Made by a program: the position numbers and the translations under genes. Shown here piece after piece: positions 8,372 to 16,486 of a DNA stretch of 64,000 nt. Source of the stretch: Kineococcus xinjiangensis (lineage in GTDB: Bacteria; Actinomycetota; Actinomycetes; Actinomycetales; Kineococcaceae); contig NZ_PTJD01000003.1 of assembly GCF_002934625.1 (NCBI RefSeq), positions 338,850 through 402,849 on the forward strand, in the 5' to 3' direction. How positions within the stretch are numbered: position 1 is the stretch's first letter; the number at the start of each line of letters is the position of its first letter. A model generated the notes under the pieces. The model had not been told where the DNA came from. It was given only the letters and a program-made list of their open reading frames with translations, and ran no database searches.

Positions 8372-9121
8372 GTGGAACGCGTGCAGCAGATCTGGGACGC
8401 CGAGGCCGCCCGCAGCTACGACACCCCGGGGACCGGCATGTTCGCGCCGGAGGTCCTCGGGCCGACGGTCGAGCGCCTGGCCGGGCTGGCCGGCGACGGC
8501 CGGGCGCTGGAGTTCGCCGTCGGAACCGGCAGGGTCGCCGTTCCCCTCGCCGAACGGGGAGTGCCCGTCGCCGGCATCGAGCTGTCGCCGCCCATGGTCG
8601 AGCGGTTGCGGACGAAGGTGGACGAGGCGGCGATCCCCGTGGTCGTCGGGGACATGGCGAGCGCCCGCGTCCCGGGGGAGTTCACCCTCGTCTACCTCGT
8701 CTTCAACACGATCTCCAACCTCCTGGAGCAGGCCGAGCAGGTCGCCTGCTTCCGCAACGCCGCCCGCCACCTCGTGCCGGGGGGCCGGTTCCTCGTCGAA
8801 CTGTGGGTTCCCGAGCTGCGTGCGCTCCCACCCGGCCGGCAGGCCACCGTGTGGCACTGCGAGCCCGGCTCCATCGGCCTGGACACCTACGACGTCCTGC
8901 GCCAGCGCGTCGTCTCGCACCACGTCCGCTTCGGCGAGGGCCGGCAGGCGGAGCTGTTCCGCAGCCCCCACCGCTACGTGTGGCCGGCGGAGCTCGACCT
9001 GATGGCCCAGCTGGCAGGCTTCGAGCTGGAGAGCAGGTGCGCCGACTTCTCCGGGGCCGAGTTCACCGCCGAGTCGCGGTCGCACGTGTCCGTCTACCGG
9101 CTCCCGCCGCCCCGCGTCTGA
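8372..9121 (+). CDS. Class I SAM-dependent methyltransferase
   Basis: The gene encodes a Rossmann-fold methyltransferase of 249 residues. Motif I reads LEFAVGTGRVAVPLA, where AVGTG takes the place of the usual glycine-rich loop, followed by GIELSPPMV and the post-motif VPGGRFLVELWVPE. The substrate cannot be predicted. The frame is open upstream to 8267, but the methyltransferase homology begins near VQQIWDAEAARSYD, so GTG 8372 (or GTG 8381) is preferred. It is transcribed divergently from the hydrolase and followed by the tRNA-like RNA. Confidence 0.75.
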   Translation: MERVQQIWDAEAARSYDTPGTGMFAPEVLGPTVERLAGLAGDGRALEFAVGTGRVAVPLAERGVPVAGIELSPPMVERLRTKVDEAAIPVVVGDMASARVPGEFTLVYLVFNTISNLLEQAEQVACFRNAARHLVPGGRFLVELWVPELRALPPGRQATVWHCEPGSIGLDTYDVLRQRVVSHHVRFGEGRQAELFRSPHRYVWPAELDLMAQLAGFELESRCADFSGAEFTAESRSHVSVYRLPPPRV

Positions 9122-9136
9122 GCCGGCGAAATCCCG

Positions 9137-9165
9137 TTGCCCGGCAAGCCGTGCCCGGGCACCCT
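9137..9165 (+). promoter_or_regulatory. Promoter-like TTGCCC-N17-CACCCT upstream of tRNA-like RNA
   Basis: TTGCCC (9137-9142) and CACCCT (9160-9165) are 17 nt apart, a vegetative-sigma spacing with a weak -10. Transcription would start near 9172, about 40 nt before the tRNA-like element. Confidence 0.4.
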
Positions 9166-9210
9166 CTGGAGGCGGCGACGCGCCTGCGCCGGGCGGCGGC
9201 GCCGCGCTGA

Positions 9211-9293
9211 CGTGGTGCAGTGGAACTGGCGGCGGCACGGGGACGCACGGGCCCTGTGCCGCCGGTAGGCGGGTTCGACTCCCGCCACCACGA
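9211..9293 (+). ncRNA. tRNA-like small RNA without a functional anticodon arm
   Basis: A perfect 7-bp acceptor helix (9211-9217 with 9286-9292) and a perfect T-arm (GCGGG, loop TTCGACT, CCCGC at 9269-9285) end in discriminator A293; CCA is not encoded. The D-region GTGGAACTGGC resembles tRNA-Leu. In place of an anticodon arm there is a 12-bp hairpin (9231-9242 with 9252-9263, one G.T pair, 9-nt loop). A canonical 5-bp/7-nt anticodon arm with U33 cannot be drawn. A strong hairpin follows 8 nt later and a promoter-like pair precedes it, so it looks like an expressed RNA rather than random decay. It could still be a degenerate tRNA-Leu pseudogene. Confidence 0.6.
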
Positions 9294-9300
9294 CCGGAGC

Positions 9301-9329
9301 GGGCCGGGGTTCTGGGGGAACCCCGGCCC
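9301..9329 (+). terminator. 11-bp GC hairpin after the tRNA-like RNA
   Basis: Arms 9301-9311 and 9319-9329 are perfectly complementary around a 7-nt loop. There is no T-tract, as for most terminator-like hairpins in this window. It also lies just beyond the end of the convergent TenA-like gene and could serve both directions. Confidence 0.65.
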
Positions 9330-9356
9330 GGGGTGCCGCCGGGCAGCGACGGGTCC

Positions 9357-9974
9357 CTACCGGGCGGGGACCGCCGGCAGGGCCATCGACCAGAAGTCCA
9401 CCTCGTGCCGCAGCACGGTCTCCACCGTCCGCACCGCCTCGTCCGCGGACAGGCGCGTCACGGCCGCGGCCGCCACCGCCTCGAGCTCCGCGACGTACGC
9501 GGCGAACCCCGGGGTGGTCCAGTGCTCGACGAACGGGCCGTAGGCCGTGCTCGGCGAGGCGTGCGTCCACGCCTCGAGGTAGACGCGCTCCAGCGCCCAC
9601 AGCGCCAGCAGTGCCTCGTCGGGACCGGCGGCGTCCAGCCCCTGCAGCAGCACCGCGTACGCGCTCGTCGCCGGCAGCGGTGCGGCGGCCAGGTCGAGGG
9701 AGCGGGAGCCGGCCTGCTCCTCGAACCAGGCCAGCTCCTCCACCACCGCGACGCAGCCGGCGGCCAGCACGGCGCGGGCCTCCCGCGGTGCGCGGGCGAG
9801 CAGCCGGGCCTGGAAGTGCAGCAGGTCCGTGACGAAGAGGTGGTCCTGCACGAGCCAGGTGTCGAACGCAGCCGCGGGCAGGTCCCCCTCGCGCACGGCG
9901 TCGAGGAAGGGGTGCTGGGTCGCCGCGGCCCAGGAGGGGGCGGTGCGGGACAGGATCTCGGGGAGGGTCGTCAC
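9357..9974 (-). CDS. TenA/PqqC-family protein
   Basis: The 205-residue all-helical protein matches the TenA/THI-4/PqqC family: a QDHLFVTDLLHFQARLLARA segment near residue 40, VEELAWFEE in the middle and a C-terminal AVRTVETVLRHEVDFWSMAL. Canonical TenA enzymes hydrolyse aminopyrimidines or thiamine with an active-site Cys in a CPWAY-like segment. I do not see that Cys motif here, so catalytic activity is uncertain. The frame stays open far upstream through the next gene, but the homology begins at VTTLPEIL. GTG 9974 is preceded by TAGGGT 8 nt away, consistent with a separate leaderless transcript. Confidence 0.75.
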   Translation of the reverse strand: MTTLPEILSRTAPSWAAATQHPFLDAVREGDLPAAAFDTWLVQDHLFVTDLLHFQARLLARAPREARAVLAAGCVAVVEELAWFEEQAGSRSLDLAAAPLPATSAYAVLLQGLDAAGPDEALLALWALERVYLEAWTHASPSTAYGPFVEHWTTPGFAAYVAELEAVAAAAVTRLSADEAVRTVETVLRHEVDFWSMALPAVPAR

Positions 9975-9982
9975 GTCCGCCG

Positions 9983-9988
9983 ACCCTA
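9983..9988 (-). promoter_or_regulatory. -10-like TAGGGT before tenA-like gene
   Basis: On the minus strand TAGGGT is followed by 8 nt and GTG 9974. Confidence 0.45.
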
Positions 9989-10006
9989 GCGAGCCCCCGG
10001 CGCCCG

Positions 10007-12628
10007 TCAGCGCTGCGGTCGGGGAGTGCGCGGCACCCGCCGCGGTCCCGCCTCCGGGGGCCGGGGCCGGTCCTGCAGGTGCAGCCGCACGGCGACCAGC
10101 GCCACGTCGTCCTCGGGCTGCTCCGGCAGCAGCCGGTCGAGGATGCCGTCGCAGAGCTCGTCCAGGGGGGTGCCGGCCAGGTCCGCGACGGCCTTGCGCA
10201 GCAGTTCCAGGCCCTCGTCGACGCTCTGGTGGCGTCGCTCGATGAGGCCGTCGGTGTAGAGCAGGACCGTGGACCCGCGCTCCACGGTCCGCTCGGCGTC
10301 CTCCCGGGCGGTGCTGGGGTCGATGCCCAGCAGCAGGGTGGACCTGCCGTCGAGGGTGGTGACCGTGCCGTCGGGCTGGAGCAGCAGCGGCGGGGGGTGC
10401 CCGGCGTTGGCCCAGCGGAGCACGGTCGTGCCCTGCTCCTTCTGCTCCGGCGTCTGCTCCAGGCGCGCGACGACGGCGGTGGCGGTGGTCTCGACGTCGA
10501 GGCCCTGCATGGTGGCGTCGAGACCGGTGAGGATGGCGGCCGGGCCCGCGCCGCTGTAGTAGGCGATGCCGCGCAGCAGGGAGCGGATCTGGCCCATCGC
10601 CGCGGCGGCGTTGACGTCGTGGCCCATGACGTCGCCGATGACGAGGACGGTGCTGCCGTCCGGTTGCAGGAACGCGTCGTACCAGTCCCCGCCGACCTGC
10701 GCGGCCCGGGCGGCCGGGCGGTAGCGGACCACGATCTGGAGGTGGTCCGGCTCCGGCGGCGACGTCAGCATGCTGCGCTGCAGCCCCTCCGCGAGGCGCT
10801 GCTGCTGGGTGTAGAGGCGGGCGTTGTCCAGCGCCAGGCCGGCCCGGTCGCAGATCTCCTCCAGGGTGAGGAGGTCCTCGCGCTGCGGTGCCGGGCGCTT
10901 CACCCCGCGCAGCACCGTGAGCAGGCCCACGGTCCGGCCCCTGGCCCGCAGCGGCATCACCACGGCGGACTCGGGGGCGAGCTGCTCGATCATCTGCCGG
11001 GCGGCGTCGTCGCGCAGGATGGACGTGATCCGCTCGGTGGCCCGGTCGGGGAAGACGTAGGGCCGGGAGGTGCGCACCGTCTGCAGCACCGGCGCGTCCG
11101 GCGGCAGGTCCCGCAGCCGCACGTGGCGGTAGCGCTCCAGCAGGGGGCGCAGCTCCTCGTCCACGTGCCAGGAGGCGACGTCGCGCAGGCCGCCCTGCTC
11201 GTCCACGAGGCTGACGATGCAGGCGTCGGCGAGGGTCGGCACCACGTACGTCGAGAGCCGGCTGAGGGCGGAGTCCAGGTCGAGGGCGGCGGCGAGGTCG
11301 GCGCTGACCGCCGCGACCAGCCGCAGCCGCTGCGCGGCCCGCTCGGCGGCGCGCTGCGCCCGCTGCGCGGCCTCCTGCGCGTCGCGGCGGGCGGTGATGT
11401 CGAGGAAGTACACCGACAGCCCGTCCGGGGTGGGCCACGCCCGCAGCTCGTACCAGCCGTCCAGGGGCGGGGGGTAGTAGGCCTCGAACGTGGTCGGCTG
11501 GCCCGACTCGACCGCGGCGCGGTAGTGCACCTCGAAGTCGGAGCCGGCGGCGGCGGGGAACAGCTCCCACAGGTTGCCGCCGAGCAGCTCCTCGCGGACC
11601 TTGCCGAGCAGGCGCTCCGCCTCCGCGTTGACGTAGGTGAAGCACCACTCCCGGTCCAGGGAGTAGAAGGCCGCCGACATGCTCTCCAGGACGCGCGCCA
11701 GACGGGCGTCGGCCTCCCGCCCGGCCGTCGTGTCGTAGGCGGCGCCGAGCACCCGGACGGCGTCGCCCGCCGGCCCGCTCAGGGCCTTGCCCCGCGCCTG
11801 GATCCAGCGCATCGTGCCGTCGGGCAGGACGGTGCGGTACTCCAGGTCCACGGTGCCGCAGCACTCGATGGCCTCGGAGAGCGCCTGGCCCACGCGGGCC
11901 AGGTCGTCGGGGTGCACGCGGGCGTTGAAGGACTCGATGGTGCCGTCGAAGTCGGCCGCGCCGAGGCCGAACAGCTCCAGCAGGCGCTCGTCCCACGTCA
12001 ACCGGCCCGTGCGGAGGTCCCAGTCCCAGCTGCCGATGCCCGCGGCGTCGATGGCGAGCTGCCAGCGCAGCTCCCCCGAGGCGTAGTCCACCGACAGCGC
12101 CGACAGCTCCAGCTCCCGCGCGGCGGCCGAGGCCAGCTCGCTGAGCAGGGTCACGTCCGCCGGCGACCAGGTGCGCGGCTCGGGACCGAAGACGCACAGG
12201 GCACCGACGACGTGGCCGCCGCGCCCCGTCAGCGGCACGCCGAGGTAGGCGCCGACCGCCCCGGAGGTCACCGGCGGCAGGCCGGAGACGCGCTCGTCGG
12301 AGGTCGCGTCGGTCACGACGAGGGGTGCGCCGCTGGCCGCGGTCACGGTGCACAGCGAGTCCGCCAGGGACCCCGTGCTGCCGGGCTGCGCGTCCGACAC
12401 CCCCGTGATGGCGCCGATGGTCTGCACGTCGCTGAGCAGGGAGAGCTGCGCCGCGGGGGTCGCCAGCAGGCGGGCGGCGAGGTCGGTGAGGCGGTCCACG
12501 GCCGATCCCTGGCTGGTCGCCACCAGCCGCTGGGCGGCGCGCTGGCGCTCCTGCCCCCCGGCCAGCGCCCCGGCCGGGTCCGCCCCCGCGCCCTCGGGGG
12601 CGGGCGTAGGCCCAGGAACCACGTGCAC
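10007..12628 (-). CDS. GAF/PAS-sensor SpoIIE-family protein phosphatase
   Basis: This is an 873-residue multidomain sensor phosphatase. In order it has an N-terminal GAF domain (about 25-180), two PAS domains (the first with GSWDWDLRTGRLTWDERLLE, the second with FYSLDREWCFTYVNAEAERL), a coiled Ala/Gln/Arg linker, a second GAF domain, and a C-terminal SpoIIE/PP2C phosphatase with VGGDWYDAFLQPDG, VIGDVMGHDVNAAAAM and LLYTDGLIERR supplying the metal-binding aspartates. Such proteins dephosphorylate anti-anti-sigma factors in partner-switching pathways. The divergent RsbW-type ATPase gene strengthens that reading. The start GTG 12628 follows GAGGCGGG; TATCGT at 12679-12674 is a plausible -10 about 45 nt upstream. 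Confidence 0.85.
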   Translation of the reverse strand: MHVVPGPTPAPEGAGADPAGALAGGQERQRAAQRLVATSQGSAVDRLTDLAARLLATPAAQLSLLSDVQTIGAITGVSDAQPGSTGSLADSLCTVTAASGAPLVVTDATSDERVSGLPPVTSGAVGAYLGVPLTGRGGHVVGALCVFGPEPRTWSPADVTLLSELASAAARELELSALSVDYASGELRWQLAIDAAGIGSWDWDLRTGRLTWDERLLELFGLGAADFDGTIESFNARVHPDDLARVGQALSEAIECCGTVDLEYRTVLPDGTMRWIQARGKALSGPAGDAVRVLGAAYDTTAGREADARLARVLESMSAAFYSLDREWCFTYVNAEAERLLGKVREELLGGNLWELFPAAAGSDFEVHYRAAVESGQPTTFEAYYPPPLDGWYELRAWPTPDGLSVYFLDITARRDAQEAAQRAQRAAERAAQRLRLVAAVSADLAAALDLDSALSRLSTYVVPTLADACIVSLVDEQGGLRDVASWHVDEELRPLLERYRHVRLRDLPPDAPVLQTVRTSRPYVFPDRATERITSILRDDAARQMIEQLAPESAVVMPLRARGRTVGLLTVLRGVKRPAPQREDLLTLEEICDRAGLALDNARLYTQQQRLAEGLQRSMLTSPPEPDHLQIVVRYRPAARAAQVGGDWYDAFLQPDGSTVLVIGDVMGHDVNAAAAMGQIRSLLRGIAYYSGAGPAAILTGLDATMQGLDVETTATAVVARLEQTPEQKEQGTTVLRWANAGHPPPLLLQPDGTVTTLDGRSTLLLGIDPSTAREDAERTVERGSTVLLYTDGLIERRHQSVDEGLELLRKAVADLAGTPLDELCDGILDRLLPEQPEDDVALVAVRLHLQDRPRPPEAGPRRVPRTPRPQR

Positions 12629-12736
12629 CCCCGCCTCGGTCAGTGCGCCCCGACCGGCGGGGCCCTGCCCGCCACGATAGGCGACCCGTCCGAGCGGGTG
12701 CCGCACCCGGGGTGCCGGTCGCACGCCCGTCTCGGG

Positions 12737-12765
12737 TTGCCGGAGCGGAGGGTGGCGGTCACAGT
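12737..12765 (+). promoter_or_regulatory. Promoter-like TTGCCG-N17-CACAGT
   Basis: TTGCCG (12737-12742) and CACAGT (12760-12765) are 17 nt apart. The start site would be near 12772, which argues against the GTG codons at 12752 and 12764 as translation starts for the downstream gene. Confidence 0.45.
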
Positions 12766-12826
12766 GGCTCAGGACACGACCGTCGCCGCCGGGTCAGCCG
12801 GAGGGGACAGGACCCGAAGGGATGGG

Positions 12827-13267
12827 ATGAGCCGGCTCCGGGTGGATGCGAAGCCGTCCGCCGTCCCCACCGCCCGGCACTGGGTCGTCGACACGTGCAC
12901 CTCCTCCTCCGCGGAGGTGGACTTCGGGATCCTCGAGCTCCTCACCACCGAGGTCGTCGCCAACGCCGTCCTGCACGGCAGCGGCCCGGTCTGCATCGAC
13001 CTCACGTGCGACAACGGGTGCGTCCGCGTCGCCGTCGCGGACGCGAACCCCCGACCGCCGGTCGTCAAGCACGTGGGCACCGGCGCCACCGGCGGGCGCG
13101 GCATGGCCCTCGTCGACGCGCTGGCCGACCGGTGGGGCTCCAGTTCGTCCCCCGGCAACGGCAAGACCGTCTGGTTCGAGCTCGAGGCCAACGGCTGCCA
13201 GGACGCCCTGCGGGTCGACGGCCACGAGGACACCTCGTCGGCCGACGGCCGCGAGGACGCGTCGTAG
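12827..13267 (+). CDS. RsbW-like ATP-binding protein (anti-sigma kinase type)
   Basis: The 146-residue protein is a GHKL ATPase of the HATPase_c_2 class found in anti-sigma factors and their relatives. The N-box is ELLTTEVVANAVLHG (about residues 41-55), the G1 region VADANPRPPV, and the G2 box TGGRGMALVDALADRWG. It has no sensor domain and probably binds or phosphorylates a STAS-type antagonist. ATG 12827 was chosen because GAAGGG lies about 6 nt upstream and homology starts within a few residues. Position back-to-back with the SpoIIE phosphatase suggests both act in one partner-switching module. No sigma factor or STAS gene is adjacent. Confidence 0.8.
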   Translation: MSRLRVDAKPSAVPTARHWVVDTCTSSSAEVDFGILELLTTEVVANAVLHGSGPVCIDLTCDNGCVRVAVADANPRPPVVKHVGTGATGGRGMALVDALADRWGSSSSPGNGKTVWFELEANGCQDALRVDGHEDTSSADGREDAS

Positions 13268-13298
13268 GGCGCTGCCCGCGACGACCGCAGCAGCCCGT

Positions 13299-13976
13299 TC
13301 AGCCGCGCCGCTCCTCCCGCAGCGGCTTCACCGCCGGGGGCACCGCCTCCCCGACCACCTCGGGGAACTCGCAGGTGAACGTCCCGGCGTACCCCGCCAG
13401 CGGCCCGAACCGGCGGTTGGTCACCCGCACGTCGATCGTGTAGCAGCCCCGGACCTCGTCGTAGCCCTCCCGCAGCAGCGCCGTCCCCGACAGCAGCAGC
13501 GGGAAGTCGAAGCTCACCGGTCCCTCGTGGAAGCGCTGCGCCCCCGAGCGGATCTGCAGGCTGCCGTCGGGCAGCACGGACGGCTCGAGGTCCACCGCGA
13601 GGTGCTGGTGGGTGCCCAGGTAGTCGACGATGCGCCCCGGGCCGCCGTGCACCAGCGTCGCGTCGAAGCGGCGCCGCCGCCCGGGGGCGATCTCGAAGGT
13701 GCGCACGACGGTCACCGTCTCGCGGCCGAAGGAGTCGACGTAGGCGTAGTTCTCCACCGTGAAGGGCACGCCGGTGCCGCTGTCCGGCACCAGGATGTTG
13801 CGCCACGCGCCGAGGTGCAGGAACGGCAGCGTCCACGCCGGGCCGTGCCAGACGCGGTCCATCACGCCCCGGCCCACGCAGGAGTAGCCGGCCGCCGTGG
13901 ACACCCCGAAACGGCGGCGCAGCATCGGGTGCAGCCGCTGCGCCTCCTCGCCCAGGGCGTCGAGGACGACGCTCAC
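13299..13976 (-). CDS. DUF4166 domain protein
   Basis: The 225-residue protein matches the DUF4166 pattern: LHPMLRRRFGV near the N-terminus, WHGPAWTLPFLHLGAWRNIL, then VPFTVENYAYVDSFGRETVTV and a C-terminal FGPLAGYAGTFTCEFPEV. No catalytic residues are known for the family. The start GTG 13976 overlaps the stop of the upstream gene (GTGA), so the two are translationally coupled. DUF4166 proteins are often encoded beside SRPBCC-like proteins, as here. It converges on the RsbW-like gene. Confidence 0.75.
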   Translation of the reverse strand: MSVVLDALGEEAQRLHPMLRRRFGVSTAAGYSCVGRGVMDRVWHGPAWTLPFLHLGAWRNILVPDSGTGVPFTVENYAYVDSFGRETVTVVRTFEIAPGRRRRFDATLVHGGPGRIVDYLGTHQHLAVDLEPSVLPDGSLQIRSGAQRFHEGPVSFDFPLLLSGTALLREGYDEVRGCYTIDVRVTNRRFGPLAGYAGTFTCEFPEVVGEAVPPAVKPLREERRG

Positions 13977-14767
13977 GCCGGCCCGCCCGCGCGCCCGCCG
14001 CCCGCGGGGGCCGGTGCCGGCTCCGGCAGCCCGGCCAGCGACGCGGGCGCCCGCCCCGCCCGCGGGTCCGGCGGGCGGCGCAGGCAGCGGCGCCCCGACG
14101 GCACCGACGGCGGCACCGGAGCCAGCAGCGCCAGTCCCGCCACCCCCACGGCGGCCCACGACGAGCGCCGGGCCAGCGCCGCGGCACCGGCGACCCCCAG
14201 CGCGCGCAGCGCCGTCCACGCCAGCGCCCGGTCGCGGGCCAGCGCCGGGTCGAGCCCCTCGTCCACCCACAGCCGCAGCCGGTCGAAGCTCCACGCCGTC
14301 GCCCAGCCCACCGCCGGACGCGTCAGCCACGGGTCCAGCAGCGCCCCGACCCGGCCCCAGCCCGGCTCGTAGTCGTAGCCGGTGAGGAACCGCATCCGGC
14401 CGTCGCCCACCGGCACGTACCGCCAGTACCCCGACCCCTCGCCCAGCGGCGAGAGGCGGTCGTCGGTGCGGAAGCGCAGCGCCGACGTCCCGCGGCCGGA
14501 GCCGTCGCGGCGGTGGCCGACCGAGGTGCCCGTGCCCGTGACGGTGCGCAGCGGCAGCCGCGGGAACGGCAGCGCCAGGGCGTAGGTGAAGTGCCGGTTG
14601 CCCCGCCCGTCCACCGACGTCGGGGTGATGGAGGAGAAGCGCAGGTCCCAGCGCGGGTGGACCTGCGGGTCCTGCGTCAGGAACCACAGCCGCTCCGCGT
14701 CGGCCGGGCCCGCGCAGCGCACGGAGGTCTCCACGTACACGGGGGCACGGCCCGCGGCGGTTCGCAC
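13973..14767 (-). CDS. SRPBCC-like protein with hydrophobic C-terminus
   Basis: The 264-residue product starts with a SRPBCC/START-like region (YVETSVRCAGPADAERLW, a typical first strand and helix of ligand-binding cyclase-like folds) up to about residue 165. After it come a hydrophobic Ala-rich stretch and a Pro-rich tail. The function is unknown; members are presumed to bind lipids or hydrophobic ligands. GTG 14767 is taken as the start because TACGGT lies exactly 6 nt upstream. The coupled DUF4166 gene follows. An alternative start is GTG 14740. Confidence 0.6.
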   Translation of the reverse strand: MRTAAGRAPVYVETSVRCAGPADAERLWFLTQDPQVHPRWDLRFSSITPTSVDGRGNRHFTYALALPFPRLPLRTVTGTGTSVGHRRDGSGRGTSALRFRTDDRLSPLGEGSGYWRYVPVGDGRMRFLTGYDYEPGWGRVGALLDPWLTRPAVGWATAWSFDRLRLWVDEGLDPALARDRALAWTALRALGVAGAAALARRSSWAAVGVAGLALLAPVPPSVPSGRRCLRRPPDPRAGRAPASLAGLPEPAPAPAGGGRAGGPA

Positions 14768-14773
14768 CCGGGA

Positions 14774-14779
14774 ACCGTA
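14774..14779 (-). promoter_or_regulatory. -10-like TACGGT, leaderless start
   Basis: On the minus strand TACGGT is followed by TCCCGG and GTG 14767. Confidence 0.45.
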
Positions 14780-14947
14780 CCGGCGCGACGAGCCGCGAGG
14801 TTGCGATCCGATCACATCTGCGGCCCCCTGGCGGGCTCCGCTGGACCGCGCCACTCAGCGTGACAGGGTGACGACCTGAGGCATCGAGCAGGCGGCGCGC
14901 CGAGCCGTGGCAGCGTCGGACACGAGTGCGTCGAACAGGGGAGCCCC

Positions 14948-16486
14948 ATGCGTGCACTACCCGCCATCGCAGCCCTGACGGCCGCGGCCCTCGGACTCGC
15001 CGGGTGCGGCGCCGGGGAGGGCGTCGACACCGGCCAGGGCTCGGGAGGTTCTCCCGGAGAGGGCGGCGGCGCCCTCGTCGCAGCCATCAGCGCCCAGCCC
15101 GACCAGCTCGACCCGCACAAGACCACCGCCTACGCCAGCTTCCAGGTGCTGGAGAACGTCTACGACACCCTCACCGTCCCCTCCGCCGAGGACCAGACGA
15201 TGCAGCCGAGCCTGGCGGAGTCCTGGGAGACCAGCGACGACGGCCTGACCTGGACGTTCACCCTGCGCGAGGGGGTGGAGTTCCACGACGGCTCCGAGCT
15301 CGACGCCGCCGACGTCGTGTACTCCTTCAACCGCATCATCGACGAGGAGCTCGCGAACTCCTACCGGTTCACCTCCGTGGCCGACATCACCGCGAAGGAC
15401 GACCGCACCGTCGTCTTCCAGCTGAAGGAGCCCATGCCGAACCTGCTGTCGCAGGTCGGGGAGTTCAAGGGCATGGCGATCCTGCCCGAGGGGGCCGCCG
15501 AGGAGCACGACCTGGCGACCGAGGCCGTCGGCACCGGCCCCTTCACCCTCCAGGGCAGCACGGCGAGCGCTGTGGAGCTGAAGGCCTTCGAGGACCACTG
15601 GGGCGGCGAGCCCACCGTTCCCGCCGTCGAGTTCCGCTTCGTCTCCGAGCCCACCGCCGCGCTGACCGCCCTGCGGAGCGGGCAGGTGCACTGGACGGAC
15701 AACGTGCCGGCGCAGCAGATCGAGGCTCTCGCCTCCGACGACTCCGTCGAGCTCGGGCAGACGCCCAGCGTCGACTACTGGTACATGGCGATGAACCTCG
15801 AGAAGCCGCCGTTCGACAAGCGCGAGGTCCGCCGCGCCATCGCCACCGCCATCGACCGCGAGGCGGTGACGCAGGCGGCCAAGTTCGACGCCGCCCGCCC
15901 GAACCAGACGGCGATCCCCGAGGGCAGCTTCTGGCACACCGACTACGAGCCCTTCGAGCCCGACATCGCGGCCGCGAAGAAGATGCTCGCCGACGCCGGG
16001 GTGAGCACCCCGCTGCGGATGGGGCTCATGGTCACCTCCGAGTACCCCGAGACCGTCACCGCCGCGCAGGTCATCGCCAGCCAGCTGGAACCCCTCGGGA
16101 TCACCGTGGACATCCAGACGGAGGAGTTCGCCACCTGGCTCGCGCGGCAGGGCGAGGGCGACTTCGACGCCTTCCTCCTCGGCTGGGTGGGCAACGTCGA
16201 CCCGTACGGCTTCTACCACTCCCAGCACCGCACGGGGGCATCGAACAACTACCAGGGCTACTCCAACCCCGTCACCGACGAGCTCCTGGACGGCGCCGCC
16301 GTGGAGCGCGACCAGGACGCCCGCAAGAAGCTCTACGACGAGGCCGCCAAGACCATCGTCGACGACGTCTCCTACCTCTACCTCTACAACCCCGACGTCG
16401 TGCAGGCGTGGAAGCCGGGCCTGCAGGGGTACACCATCCGCGCCGACAAGGCGGTGAACTTCGAGAACGTCGAGCTCCCGGAGTGA
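14948..16486 (+). CDS. ABC transporter solute-binding lipoprotein, peptide/nickel family 5
   Basis: The 512-residue protein has a signal peptide ending in the lipobox LAGC with Cys20, so it is a membrane-anchored lipoprotein. The mature part is a family 5 binding protein: QPDQLDPHKTTAYASFQVLE near the N-terminus, LTWTFTLREGVEFHDG, DAADVVYSFNRI and later KREVRRAIATAIDREAV. Family members deliver oligopeptides, dipeptides, nickel or other solutes to the permease; the ligand cannot be assigned. AGGGGAG about 5 nt before ATG 14948 serves as RBS. It heads a five-gene operon with 4-nt overlaps throughout. Confidence 0.93.
   Translation: MRALPAIAALTAAALGLAGCGAGEGVDTGQGSGGSPGEGGGALVAAISAQPDQLDPHKTTAYASFQVLENVYDTLTVPSAEDQTMQPSLAESWETSDDGLTWTFTLREGVEFHDGSELDAADVVYSFNRIIDEELANSYRFTSVADITAKDDRTVVFQLKEPMPNLLSQVGEFKGMAILPEGAAEEHDLATEAVGTGPFTLQGSTASAVELKAFEDHWGGEPTVPAVEFRFVSEPTAALTALRSGQVHWTDNVPAQQIEALASDDSVELGQTPSVDYWYMAMNLEKPPFDKREVRRAIATAIDREAVTQAAKFDAARPNQTAIPEGSFWHTDYEPFEPDIAAAKKMLADAGVSTPLRMGLMVTSEYPETVTAAQVIASQLEPLGITVDIQTEEFATWLARQGEGDFDAFLLGWVGNVDPYGFYHSQHRTGASNNYQGYSNPVTDELLDGAAVERDQDARKKLYDEAAKTIVDDVSYLYLYNPDVVQAWKPGLQGYTIRADKAVNFENVELPE

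Noticed and set aside
9211..9293. Functional tRNA-Leu or other tRNA gene
   Set aside because: No 5-bp anticodon stem with a 7-nt loop and U33 can be drawn, and position 8 is C. It is reported as a tRNA-like RNA instead.
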